Assembly (NCBI GenBank): GCA_026390245.1
Contig: JAPLGI010000145.1
Coordinates: forward strand, 1-18,394
DNA: 18,394 nt
Direction: 5' to 3'
Source: Caldisericota bacterium
GTDB taxonomy: Bacteria > Caldisericota > Caldisericia > Cryosericales > Cryosericaceae
The translations under genes and the position numbers were made by a program. The notes below the pieces were generated by a model. It ran no database searches and was not told the origin of the DNA. It worked only from the letters and a program-made list of their open reading frames with translations. Shown one piece after another: positions 1 to 7,382 of the stretch. The number at the start of each line of letters is the position of its first letter. Positions within the stretch are counted from its first letter, which is position 1.

Positions 1-1424
1 TTCATCGTCTTGAGCCCGACAATCGAGAAGTACGTCGAGAACAGAACGAATGACGTCACCGTGCCGGAGGACATGGCATAGGCCTTGGTCGTCGCCTTCA
101 TGGTGTTGCCGACTGAATCGAGCTGAGACAGCGAGCGCACGACCTGCTCGTGTGAACCAGACATCTCTGCAAAACCTGATTCATTGTCGATGATCGGACC
201 GAAGGCCTCAGCCGTCATGATGTAGCCGATGAGCAAATCCGTACCGATGTTGACCGCGACGATCGCCAGCAGCGATCCGCCGGAGATGAAATATGCTGCC
301 GCGACAGCGACGACAATCATGACGATAGATCCCAGCGGGCTCTGCAGACCAGCAGACAGTCCTGTGATGACGTTCAAGGCCACGCCACGCTTGGATGCGT
401 CGGCAATGTCATGGACTGTCTTTCCTGAGGAGCCCGCGTAGTACCGCGTGATGACCGAAGACACGAGAGTGGTTGCGACTCCCAAACAGGTGCCGATGAA
501 CAGGGCCATGTCGTGGACCAGGAAGTGGCTGACCAGGAAGGAGCCGAGCACCGCAAAGACAGTAGTCACGCCCATGCCGAAGTAGAAGGCCGTTTCCGGC
601 TTGCTTCGGTCGAAGAGGCGTATTGACAGGACCCCCAGCATCGATGCGACAAGGCCGGCCGACTGAAGGAGCATGGGAAAGAAGAGCACAGCGCCTCCAT
701 ACTTGGGGACCAGCGTGAGAGCAACAACCATACCGGTGACGATATCATCTGAGAACGTCTGAAACAGGTCTGCGCCTCTGCCGGCACAGTCGCCTACGTT
801 GTCCCCCACCAGATCGGCGACAACAGCCGGGTTGCGCGGGTCATCCTCCGGAATATTCGCCTCGATCTTTCCGACCAGATCTGCTCCGATGTCGGCTGCT
901 TTGGTATAGATGCCTCCACCGATCTGGGCAAACAGGGCTGCAAGGCTGGCGCCGAATCCAAATCCGACGAGGGGGCTTGGATTCTTGAACAACAGGTAGA
1001 GCACAGACAGCACGACAAGGCTGAATCCCGTGATCGAGAACCCCATGATGGATCCACCGAAGACAGCCGTGTGGAACGCCGTGGTCACCGATCGAGTCGC
1101 ATCGTCTGCGGTCTTGACGTTTGCACGGGTGGATGCGCTCATGCCCATGTACGCCGTGATAAGCGACGTGAAGACACCAAGCACGAATGTGACTGCGATC
1201 CAGATGTCCAGTGTGAAGCCAAGAACGATTGCTATAACAGGAGTGACAAGCAGGATCGCCCGGAGCTGGCGGGAGAGATACGCTCGTACTCCAATTGCTA
1301 TATAGCTGCCGATTTTGCTCATTTTCGGCGAGGAAATCTTAGCCGCTCTTAGTCTGAGGAACAGATAGAGTGCGGCTCCAATGCAGGTGAGGCCAGCCAC
1401 GACAGGAATGGCGAGTAGGTTCAT
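1..1424 (-). CDS. hppA: Membrane-bound proton-translocating pyrophosphatase (N-terminal 474 codons; C-terminus beyond window)
   Basis: Integral membrane enzyme that couples PPi hydrolysis to H+ export. The frame starts with ATG at 1424 (MNLLAIPVV) behind GGAGG at 1431-1435 and stays open to the left edge, so roughly the last third of a usual 650-800 aa protein is missing. The family signatures are clear: GGGIYTKAADIGADLVGKIE at about residues 169-188, DDPRNP at 194-199, and the substrate/Mg site VGDNVGDCAGRGADLF at about 206-221. Many hydrophobic helices are visible. The ion-specificity segment near residues 439-447 reads GNTMKATTK. Lys at the first variable position and Thr three residues later are the K+-independent H+-PPase pattern; K+-dependent enzymes have Ala and Gly there. 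Pumping H+ rather than Na+ is inferred from that subclass. It has its own promoter and lies downstream of the ABC genes on the same strand. Confidence 0.95.
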   Translation of the reverse strand, partial: MNLLAIPVVAGLTCIGAALYLFLRLRAAKISSPKMSKIGSYIAIGVRAYLSRQLRAILLVTPVIAIVLGFTLDIWIAVTFVLGVFTSLITAYMGMSASTRANVKTADDATRSVTTAFHTAVFGGSIMGFSITGFSLVVLSVLYLLFKNPSPLVGFGFGASLAALFAQIGGGIYTKAADIGADLVGKIEANIPEDDPRNPAVVADLVGDNVGDCAGRGADLFQTFSDDIVTGMVVALTLVPKYGGAVLFFPMLLQSAGLVASMLGVLSIRLFDRSKPETAFYFGMGVTTVFAVLGSFLVSHFLVHDMALFIGTCLGVATTLVSSVITRYYAGSSGKTVHDIADASKRGVALNVITGLSAGLQSPLGSIVMIVVAVAAAYFISGGSLLAIVAVNIGTDLLIGYIMTAEAFGPIIDNESGFAEMSGSHEQVVRSLSQLDSVGNTMKATTKAYAMSSGTVTSFVLFSTYFSIVGLKTM

Positions 1425-1495
1425 TTCGTACCTCCAGAGTCTGGACCCGGGGGGAACCAAATGACGCCCTCCTGCCAGCAAGCCGACAACGAGTA

Positions 1496-1522
1496 ATTAT
1501 ATAGCCTTGTATGTTCTGTCAA
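1496..1522 (-). promoter_or_regulatory. Sigma70-like promoter for hppA
   Basis: On the minus strand a perfect -35 TTGACA (1522-1517) and a perfect -10 TATAAT (1501-1496) are separated by 15 bases, which is short but tolerated. Transcription would begin near 1489, giving a 5' leader of about 65 bases before the hppA ATG. The leader contains TCCAG/CTGGA (1433-1445), a short inverted repeat that overlaps the SD and could partly mask it. Confidence 0.7.
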
Positions 1523-1543
1523 CCCAAGATTCCCGTTCTTGAG
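1523..1543 (-). repeat. Inverted repeat between the ABC ATPase gene and the hppA promoter
   Basis: The arms CAAGA (1525-1529) and TCTTG (1537-1541) flank a 7-base loop. In minus-strand RNA the stem can be extended by one G-U and one G-C pair to about 7 bp. No U-tract follows, so it is not a textbook terminator. It lies directly upstream of the -35 box of hppA and could be a weak terminator of the ABC transcript or an operator. Confidence 0.3.
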
Positions 1544-1580
1544 GGGGGGTGCGACTGCGTGGCGCTGCAGACGGCATGTC

Positions 1581-2876
1581 TTATTGGAGCGACACCTCGT
1601 CCGAGTCCTCGTCGAATGCCAGCAGATTGCCAAAACGGGCCCAGTTGATGAAGGTCGCAAAGGTGAACTCCGGGTTTTCGTTGGGCAACAGCTGTGCCAG
1701 GCGGTCCTGGACTTCGTCGTCGAGCATGGTGCCACTCCGGGACGCCTGGACGTCCGCGTGGATGGTCTTGAAGATGCTGAGCGTCAGGATCTGCTGTTTC
1801 CAGATGACTTTCTGGTCTTCCGTGTCCAGGTCCGAGAAGCGATGCCCGAGGGGCGTCAGTACAGTGCGCTGCTTCGGTGTATCGATGAAATCCAGCATCT
1901 CGGCAGCCTTGACGATGTTGATGAGGTCGCTGAATTCCTTGCCGAACTCGTGAGCCAGAACGAACACGTCGCCCTGGCCGCCATGTGAGTCCAGGTATTC
2001 GACGAAGCTGACGACATCACCCGACGAGACGGGCGGAAGCGGTTCATAGACAGGTTGCGCGGGAGTGGTCACAACAGCAGGAGGCGTGTCGGGGAGCTCG
2101 TTTGTCGTGATGATGTCGTGCAGGTAGTCGACCATCGCCAGGAATTCCGGAGCCCTGTAGTCGCGAGGTCGTGCCAGCTTGTTCTGGACAATTGTACGGA
2201 TGCGGCCCGGGTTCGCCGAGAAGACGACGATTCGGTCGGCCATATAGACGACCTCCTTGATGTCGTGGCTCACCATGACGATGGAAGCCGGCTGGCCATC
2301 CGCTTCATCCCAGATGTCGACGAGGTCCGTGCGGAGCGATTCAGCGGTCAAAGCGTCCACTGCACTGAACGGTTCGTCCATGAACAGCAGTTCAGGCTGT
2401 ACCGCAAGACCGCGCGCGATGCCCACGCGCTGCTTCATGCCGCCCGAGATCTCGCGTGGATATGCCTCTTCGAAGCCCTCGAGACCGACCATCTTGATCA
2501 CTGTGCCAACCCGGCGCTGAACCTCATCACGTGGGAGCTGCAAAGGGACGAGGACGGACTGGATGTTCTCGCTGACGGTCATCCAGGGGAAGAGTGCGAA
2601 CATCTGGAAGACCATGCCGACGCCCGGTGTCAGGCCTGTCATCTCCTTGCCGCGCGCAAGTACTTTACCGCTCGTGGGCCGCATGAGGCCGGCCAGGATG
2701 CGCAGGAATGTCGACTTGCCACAGCCCGAGGGACCCAGGAGACAAATGATCTCTCCCTTGCGGATGTCCATGGTGATATTGTCCAGAACAGTCACCATGT
2801 TTCCAGTGGGCATCGGGAAAAGCTGAGTGACGTTCTCACTCGAGAGCAGGACGGACTGTTGCAGAGCGTCTTCCAT
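1581..2876 (-). CDS. ABC transporter ATP-binding protein, NitT/TauT type, with C-terminal AAA-associated domain
   Basis: Cytoplasmic ATPase (431 aa) that powers the permease encoded just upstream. Walker A GPSGCGKST is at residues 48-56, Q-loop Q91 lies in VFQMFALFPW, the ABC signature ISGGMKQR is at 143-150, Walker B LLFMDEP is at 163-169 and the switch His is H204 (VSHD). After the roughly 260-residue nucleotide-binding domain and a Pro-rich linker, residues about 285-425 resemble the AAA-associated C-terminal domain (PF09821 type) found on some nitrate/sulfonate/bicarbonate-class ATPases; this assignment rests on position and general character. The start ATG follows GAGGAG with 5-base spacing and lies 10 bases after the permease stop, so the two are surely co-transcribed. 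The substrate cannot be read from the sequence. Confidence 0.92.
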   Translation of the reverse strand: MEDALQQSVLLSSENVTQLFPMPTGNMVTVLDNITMDIRKGEIICLLGPSGCGKSTFLRILAGLMRPTSGKVLARGKEMTGLTPGVGMVFQMFALFPWMTVSENIQSVLVPLQLPRDEVQRRVGTVIKMVGLEGFEEAYPREISGGMKQRVGIARGLAVQPELLFMDEPFSAVDALTAESLRTDLVDIWDEADGQPASIVMVSHDIKEVVYMADRIVVFSANPGRIRTIVQNKLARPRDYRAPEFLAMVDYLHDIITTNELPDTPPAVVTTPAQPVYEPLPPVSSGDVVSFVEYLDSHGGQGDVFVLAHEFGKEFSDLINIVKAAEMLDFIDTPKQRTVLTPLGHRFSDLDTEDQKVIWKQQILTLSIFKTIHADVQASRSGTMLDDEVQDRLAQLLPNENPEFTFATFINWARFGNLLAFDEDSDEVSLQ

Positions 2877-2887
2877 GGGATCTCCTC
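2874..2887 (-). repeat. 14-base initiation-region repeat, copy 1 (before the ABC ATPase)
   Basis: GAGGAGATCCCATG occurs here and identically at 4751-4738, in both cases comprising the SD, the spacer and the start codon of an ABC transporter gene. The shared block fixes both start codons and suggests matched translation rates or a common origin of the two start regions. Confidence 0.6.
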
Positions 2888-4740
2888 TACTTGCTGAGGT
2901 TGTACTGCGTGCTGGCGACAGTATACAGCCTGCGCCACACGAAGCGGTTGATGAGCACGACGGTTAGGGCCATGATGAGGATTGCGGCGGCCAGTTCGGC
3001 GAACTTGGCGCCAAACGCGGCCTCGCTGATGACAGACCCGATTCCCTGTGCCCTGAGGGTCTCGCCGCGGAACGTCACAATCTCGGCCACGATGCTGGCG
3101 TTCCAGGCGCCACCGGTCGCAGTCACCCAGCCTGTCACAAGGTACGGGAAGATGGCCGGCAGGTACAGCGACCAGAACCGCTGCCGGCCCGTAACACGGT
3201 AGCTGGCGGCAGCCTCCTTGAGGTCGGACGGGATGGCTTGTGCGCCGGCGATGACGTTGAACAGGATGTACCATTGAGTGCCGAGCAGCATGAGCACGAC
3301 ACTGCCGAAGTTGATACTCACTCTCAGCAGAGACAGCAAGAGGATCACGGCCGGGAACAGCATTGGAGCGGGGAATGACGCAGCGACCTGGACGATTGGC
3401 TGCATGATTCTCGACAGCTTTGGCGAGAGCCCGATGCGGAGACCGACGGGCAACGTCCACAGGGTCCCGAGTGCAATGGCCACAGCGACGCGTACGAGAG
3501 TCAGGAGATCGCTCCTCAGAAGGTGCAGCCATTCACTGATGCGGACGGACATGAGGAGGCGGATGACCTGGGCCAGGGCGAAGGCCAGTCCAGCCGCCAG
3601 CAGGAAGAAGAGGATTCGAGAGAAGACGACTGCCGCTGACGGATGGCCTGACAGTCTCTGCTCATGAGGTGTCGACGCAACCGGGGAACCGCCTGAAACA
3701 TCACCGGGTGCGTGCCGAACAAACCTTGAGGCCAGGCTGGCCAGCGTGCGGCCGATGGAAGAGCCTGCAGCACCTGTCCAGCGAAGGATATGCGAGTGGT
3801 GGAGGAGGTCAAGGAACCAGGAGTCCATCGACTCCTCCTGGCTTGTGTCTTCGATACGGAATTTCTGCGCCCAGACGACGGTCGGCCGCCACAGCAGTTG
3901 ATCCAGAGCGACGATCATCAGGACCATGGCGACAACCGCTGCGGCCATCGCCGGTACATTGCCCTTCTCGACAGCGACCGACATGTAGGACCCGATGCCG
4001 GGCAGCCTGAAATCCCTGTTGCCCAGTTGAAAAGCCTCGGTGACCATGAGGAAGAACCATCCACCGGCCATACTCATCATGCTGTTCCAGATCAGACCGA
4101 CTGCACTGTAGGGCAACTCTATCTGCATGAGGCGCTGCCACCAGTTGAAGTGATAGATGGTGCCGGCTTCCTGGAGATACTGTGGAACAGACTTGAGAGA
4201 GTTGTAGAAGCTGAACGTCATGTTCCAGGCCTGTCCTGTGAAGATCATGAGTACTGCAGCCAGTTCGAGCCCGACGTTGCTGGTGGGAAAGAGGGAGACA
4301 AGCGCCAGCACGACGCCCGGCATGAATCCAAGAACAGGGATGCTCTGCAGGATGTCCAGGATGGGTACGAGGAGTTTCTCGGCCAGTCGATCCTTGGCAG
4401 CCCAATACCCGTACACGATCGTGAAGAGGAACGAGATACAGTAGGCAGCCAAACCCCGAACCAGCGAGAAGAACGTATACCGCGGCAGCGAGCGAAACGA
4501 TAGATCAATCAGCACTGTCGGCCTCAGAATACCCGTCCACTCGTGGCCGACCTGGGTTATGCCATAGAAAACGCCGAGGATCCCCAGCGTGATCGCGATG
4601 TCGGCCAGCGCTCCGCTGTGATAGAATGACATGACGGCGCCCGACTGACCCCATACCGCTGGAAGCCCAGCTGGCGTACGGAGCGGACGAGCTCCTGGCG
4701 GACTCGTCTTGAGGCGTTGGTTTTCGAGCGGTTCCTGCAT
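2887..4740 (-). CDS. ABC transporter permease, two permease domains fused in one chain (NitT/TauT family)
   Basis: Inner-membrane channel of the importer (617 aa). It contains two homologous membrane halves, about residues 75-290 and 370-605, joined by a hydrophilic linker (about 295-370). Each half has an EAA loop that docks the ATPase: LQEAGTIYHFNWWQRL near 189-204 and LKEAAASYRVTGRQRF near 507-522. One polypeptide therefore replaces the usual permease dimer. An upstream ATG at 4806 keeps the frame open, but I chose 4740: GAGGAG sits 5 bases before it, and the 4806 start would lie upstream of a good promoter whose -10 is at 4780-4775. The ATPase gene follows after 10 bases. No substrate-binding protein gene is adjacent. 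Taurine, nitrate, bicarbonate and similar small anions are family possibilities only. Confidence 0.92.
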   Translation of the reverse strand: MQEPLENQRLKTSPPGARPLRTPAGLPAVWGQSGAVMSFYHSGALADIAITLGILGVFYGITQVGHEWTGILRPTVLIDLSFRSLPRYTFFSLVRGLAAYCISFLFTIVYGYWAAKDRLAEKLLVPILDILQSIPVLGFMPGVVLALVSLFPTSNVGLELAAVLMIFTGQAWNMTFSFYNSLKSVPQYLQEAGTIYHFNWWQRLMQIELPYSAVGLIWNSMMSMAGGWFFLMVTEAFQLGNRDFRLPGIGSYMSVAVEKGNVPAMAAAVVAMVLMIVALDQLLWRPTVVWAQKFRIEDTSQEESMDSWFLDLLHHSHILRWTGAAGSSIGRTLASLASRFVRHAPGDVSGGSPVASTPHEQRLSGHPSAAVVFSRILFFLLAAGLAFALAQVIRLLMSVRISEWLHLLRSDLLTLVRVAVAIALGTLWTLPVGLRIGLSPKLSRIMQPIVQVAASFPAPMLFPAVILLLSLLRVSINFGSVVLMLLGTQWYILFNVIAGAQAIPSDLKEAAASYRVTGRQRFWSLYLPAIFPYLVTGWVTATGGAWNASIVAEIVTFRGETLRAQGIGSVISEAAFGAKFAELAAAILIMALTVVLINRFVWRRLYTVASTQYNLSK

Positions 4741-4751
4741 GGGATCTCCTC
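4738..4751 (-). repeat. 14-base initiation-region repeat, copy 2 (before the ABC permease)
   Basis: Identical to the block at 2887-2874: GAGGAG, spacer ATCCC, then ATG of the permease. It is the main sequence evidence for placing the permease start at 4740 rather than at the upstream ATG at 4806. Confidence 0.6.
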
Positions 4752-4774
4752 GTGACGGTAAGGCTGCGCGGTTC

Positions 4775-4803
4775 ATAGTAGCACCGTCGCACTGGACCTG
4801 CAA
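4775..4803 (-). promoter_or_regulatory. Sigma70-like promoter for the ABC permease-ATPase operon
   Basis: On the minus strand, -35 TTGCAG (4803-4798) and -10 TACTAT (4780-4775) have a 17-base spacer. The expected transcription start is near 4768, leaving a short leader of about 28 bases before the permease SD and ATG. Confidence 0.6.
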
Positions 4804-4845
4804 CAATGGCGGCGCCTGTATCTGGAGTGTTGTGTCAGGATCACT

Positions 4846-4888
4846 TCAGGGATTTTTCACGAGACGCCCGCCATGCATGCTCTCCTCC
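4846..4888 (-). other. Orphan ribosome-binding site and 10-codon ORF after the amidohydrolase gene
   Basis: Two bases after the amidohydrolase stop (4893-4891) comes a strong SD GGAGGAG (4888-4882), then ATG at 4878-4876 opening MHGGRLVKNP and a stop at 4848-4846. A second ATG at 4874 gives only five codons. The layout looks exactly like the start of another operon gene, but the frame closes at once. It may be the remnant of a deleted or frameshifted gene, a short leader peptide, or chance. The 4741-4890 gap otherwise holds only the ABC promoter. Confidence 0.35.
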
Positions 4889-4890
4889 GT

Positions 4891-6486
4891 TCAGGCTTTG
4901 AAGGCGAGGTCGCCTGCCACGATCGTGGCAAGGACCCGGGTCGACTGTACTGTCTGTGGGTCGCTGTCTCCAAGGATATCCCTCGACAGGACCACGATGT
5001 CCGCGTCCTGCCCTTCCACGAGGTTGCCTCGCTGCCCAGCCATGCCAACGGACCTCTGAGGTGCCACCGTATACGCGGTTAGCGCATCTTGAATGCTGAT
5101 GCACTGGTCACTCTGATAGGGCAGTTCACCTGACCGTGTCCTGAACGCTGCGAAGGCGATGCCCTTGAGTGCATCCGGAGTCTCGACGGGTGCGTCGGAT
5201 CCGAAGTTGAGTTCTGCGCCGCTCGCGAGCAGTGATCTGAAGGCGTACGAACGAGGATGTGGCGTGGGGAAGACCGTCCTCAACTTGCCGATATCGAGGT
5301 CGAGGTGTGAGGGCTGCACGGATGCTGCGATACCGAGGTCCGCGAAGCGTTCCACGTCCTGGGGGCGCAGAAATTGGGCGTGTTCTATGCGGTGATGGGC
5401 ATGGCCCTTGGAAACCGCAGTGCCGGCTTGCTGGAATGCATCCAGCACGTCCTCGTTCGCCCTGTCCCCGATGGCATGAGTCCATATCCACAAGCCGTTT
5501 TCGTCGGCTTTGCGAAATCGGCCTGCCAGCCAGTCCACGGATTCATAGGTATGGTAGCCATGATTGTAAGGTTCTCCCGGCCATGGCTTCTCCATGTACG
5601 CAGTCCGGGAACCCAGTGAACCGTCGGCGAAGGCCTTGACGCCTCCGAGTCGGAGGAAGTCCGAACCGAAACCGGATCGGAGTCCCAGCGAAACAGCTGC
5701 ATCGAGGTTGTCGATACCGATGGCCTGCCAGATACGGATGCGAGGCTCGTCGCTCATGGCGGGTACCAGCGCCTGGAGTTCCGGGAGAATGCCATAGTCC
5801 ATGCTGCAGCAGGAGGCAAACCCCATCGAGAGCAGGCTGCTGATGGCGCTGTGGAGTGCAGCAAACCGTTCTTCGAGCTGGGGTGCGGGTATCCGCGAAA
5901 GCACCCAGTCTTGAGCGGCGTCGCGGACGATGCCAGTAGGACCGTCGTTGTCACAGGGAACGAGGTCAAGGCCAAACGGGCGGGCGTCCCACAGGCCGGC
6001 TGCCTTCAGGGCGGCCGTGTTCAGCCAGAGAGAGTGGTAGTCCTTGCGGTTGAGCACGACGGGCGAGTTAGGGTAGAGGTCGTCAAGCTGATGGCGATGT
6101 GGGCCATGGGACCAGAGTTCGTCATCCCAGCAGTCACCGTGGATCCAAGCTCCGTTGTCCGGTCTCCCGGCGAGGCGGATACGCTCCAGGGCTGCGTTCA
6201 TCGAGGTTGTGCCATTGAGGTCGACATTCTGGAGAGAGAAGCCGTACAGGTCGAGATGCAGATGAGCGTCCATGAAAGCCGGAAAGCAGGCCGCTCCCGG
6301 TGTGTCGGCAAAGTCGAGCACTCGAGCGTTCCTGCTGGAGGCCAGTGCGTGGAGGTCGGCAGCGCTTCCGATACGCTCGATGATGCCATTTCGCAGGTAC
6401 AGGGCATCACCTGTCGGTTTCCACCATCCGCCCAGCGATGTCATGACCCTGACGTGGAGCAATGCTACGTCTTCATGCTGCATCAC
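4891..6486 (-). CDS. YtcJ-like amidohydrolase (amidohydrolase family 3)
   Basis: Metal-dependent hydrolase of 531 aa, predicted cytoplasmic, with no signal peptide. The TIM-barrel metal ligands can be traced: HxH in DAHLHLD (H75, H77), candidate Lys K284 in GGVKAFADGSLGSR, H337 in THAIGD, H369 in RIEHAQ, and D431 in GSDAPVE. The surrounding phrases (FMDAHLHLDLYG, NRKDYHSLWLNTAAL, GNLVEGQDADIVVL) match the YtcJ/exoenzyme-regulatory-protein AepA-like subgroup. Its substrates are poorly defined; members may hydrolyse cyclic amides or formamides. The frame opens at GTG 6486, 6 bases after GGAGG (6497-6493); ATG at 6483 is nearly as good. It has its own promoter overlapping the end of the upstream HAD gene, and the ABC operon follows. 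Confidence 0.88.
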   Translation of the reverse strand: MMQHEDVALLHVRVMTSLGGWWKPTGDALYLRNGIIERIGSAADLHALASSRNARVLDFADTPGAACFPAFMDAHLHLDLYGFSLQNVDLNGTTSMNAALERIRLAGRPDNGAWIHGDCWDDELWSHGPHRHQLDDLYPNSPVVLNRKDYHSLWLNTAALKAAGLWDARPFGLDLVPCDNDGPTGIVRDAAQDWVLSRIPAPQLEERFAALHSAISSLLSMGFASCCSMDYGILPELQALVPAMSDEPRIRIWQAIGIDNLDAAVSLGLRSGFGSDFLRLGGVKAFADGSLGSRTAYMEKPWPGEPYNHGYHTYESVDWLAGRFRKADENGLWIWTHAIGDRANEDVLDAFQQAGTAVSKGHAHHRIEHAQFLRPQDVERFADLGIAASVQPSHLDLDIGKLRTVFPTPHPRSYAFRSLLASGAELNFGSDAPVETPDALKGIAFAAFRTRSGELPYQSDQCISIQDALTAYTVAPQRSVGMAGQRGNLVEGQDADIVVLSRDILGDSDPQTVQSTRVLATIVAGDLAFKA

Positions 6487-6568
6487 AGTATTCCTCCAGC
6501 CCGTATGGGGCGCCTGTTGCAGAGAAACCCCAAAGCACGGGGTGACTCGTCTGAGAGCTGATGCGAGT

Positions 6569-6596
6569 ATTGTAGTTTGGCAGTCGCAGGCTTCAA
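6569..6596 (-). promoter_or_regulatory. Sigma70-like promoter for the amidohydrolase gene
   Basis: On the minus strand, -35 TTGAAG (6596-6591) and -10 TACAAT (6574-6569) are 16 bases apart. The -35 overlaps the stop codon of the HAD gene. Transcription would start near 6562, leaving about 75 bases of leader. That leader includes a small ACCCC/GGGGT hairpin (6543-6527) followed by TTCTCT, which might attenuate. Confidence 0.55.
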
Positions 6597-7246
6597 CTTC
6601 CCGAGTTCGTCAGCATCAGAATCTGGGGCAGCGAGTCGACCAGGTACGTGGGCCTCAATTCGAGCAGTGCATCGCGCCCGATGTAGCCAAACGTACATCC
6701 GCACGAGGCGACGCCGGCGTTGTGGGCTACAAGGATGTCATTCCTTGAGTCTCCGGTCATGAGCGTTCGCTGCCTGCTCGCACCAATGTCGCGTATCAGG
6801 GACAGGAGATTGGACGGGTTTGGCTTTCGCAGGTCGGCGTCATTGGGGCCGACGACGCGATCGAAGTACTGCAGGATCCCGAGGCGTCGCAGGATCTCCA
6901 GCGAGAGGTCCTGAGGCTTGTTCGTCAGTACTGACAAATGGGATCCTCGCTCAAGGAGCGACGTGAGTGTCTCCGCACAGCCTTCATAGAGTCGCGAGAA
7001 GTCGGTACAGTGATCCATGTAGAAGGAACGGAACTCATCGACGAGTTCACCCACGAACTGCCCTTCGTCTGTCTTGAAAGCTCGCTTCATCATGTCATCC
7101 ACGCCGTCCCCCACCCACGAGATGACGGTCGCGAGTTCGGCAACAGGCCGATCGTGCAGCTGAAGGACATGGTTGACTGCTTCCGCGATGTCACGGCGCG
7201 TGTCGACAAGCGTTCCATCCAGGTCGAACAAGTAGAGGTCGAACAC
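6593..7246 (-). CDS. HAD-superfamily hydrolase, phosphoglycolate phosphatase-like
   Basis: Soluble phosphatase of 217 aa with all HAD motifs. Motif I is FDLDGTLVDT (nucleophile D8, acid D10), motif II is VLTNKP (T108), motif III is Lys in RKPNP (K141) and motif IV is GDSRND (D166, D170). The helical insertion between motifs I and II is a type-1 cap, as in the Gph/PGP and pyrophosphatase-PpaX group. Likely substrates are phosphoglycolate or another small phosphate ester; PPi is possible, since PpaX is a relative. The frame extends back to ATG 7291, but GTG 7246 is the better start: AAAGGAG (7260-7254) sits 7 bases before it and the HAD strand begins at once. The amidohydrolase follows after 106 bases with its own promoter. 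Confidence 0.85.
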   Translation of the reverse strand: MFDLYLFDLDGTLVDTRRDIAEAVNHVLQLHDRPVAELATVISWVGDGVDDMMKRAFKTDEGQFVGELVDEFRSFYMDHCTDFSRLYEGCAETLTSLLERGSHLSVLTNKPQDLSLEILRRLGILQYFDRVVGPNDADLRKPNPSNLLSLIRDIGASRQRTLMTGDSRNDILVAHNAGVASCGCTFGYIGRDALLELRPTYLVDSLPQILMLTNSGS

Positions 7247-7382
7247 AAGTATTCTCCTTTGCAAGTGGTGTCGTGAGGGTGATTCTCGCATATACTGTAC
7301 ATAAGCGCGGGTGCGAGTCTACCCTCGCAACTGTGAACCTGCACCGTGTCTGGCGTTAGCTCGACCGTCGTTTGAGGACGAT
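7247..7382. promoter_or_regulatory. Divergent intergenic region between the HAD phosphatase and the GNAT gene
   Basis: These 136 bases separate two divergently transcribed genes and must hold promoters for both. The only AT-rich patch is around 7290-7303 (TATACTGTACATAA). It offers TATACT at 7291-7296 as a plus-strand -10 and TATGTA or similar on the minus strand. I could not find a convincing -35 for either direction, so exact promoters are not assigned. Confidence 0.3.

Noticed and set aside
2055..2897. A 280-codon plus-strand open frame opposite the ABC ATPase
   Set aside because: It mirrors the codons of a well-supported ATPase gene and shows no motif of its own and no convincing SD.
3790..4503. 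A 237-codon plus-strand frame inside the fused permease gene
   Set aside because: The permease has clear membrane helices and EAA loops on the minus strand; the plus frame has no recognisable domain.
4741..4806. A longer N-terminus for the ABC permease from ATG 4806
   Set aside because: It would start upstream of the likely promoter, lacks an SD, and ATG 4740 has an excellent one.
6527..6543. ACCCC/GGGGT hairpin as a rho-independent terminator of the HAD gene
   Set aside because: The stem is only five pairs, the following tract TTCTCT is not a run of U, and it lies inside the leader of the next transcript.
5851..6561. A 236-codon plus-strand open frame opposite the amidohydrolase
   Set aside because: Low-complexity Val/Glu/Arg-rich shadow translation of a gene whose active-site motifs are intact on the other strand.
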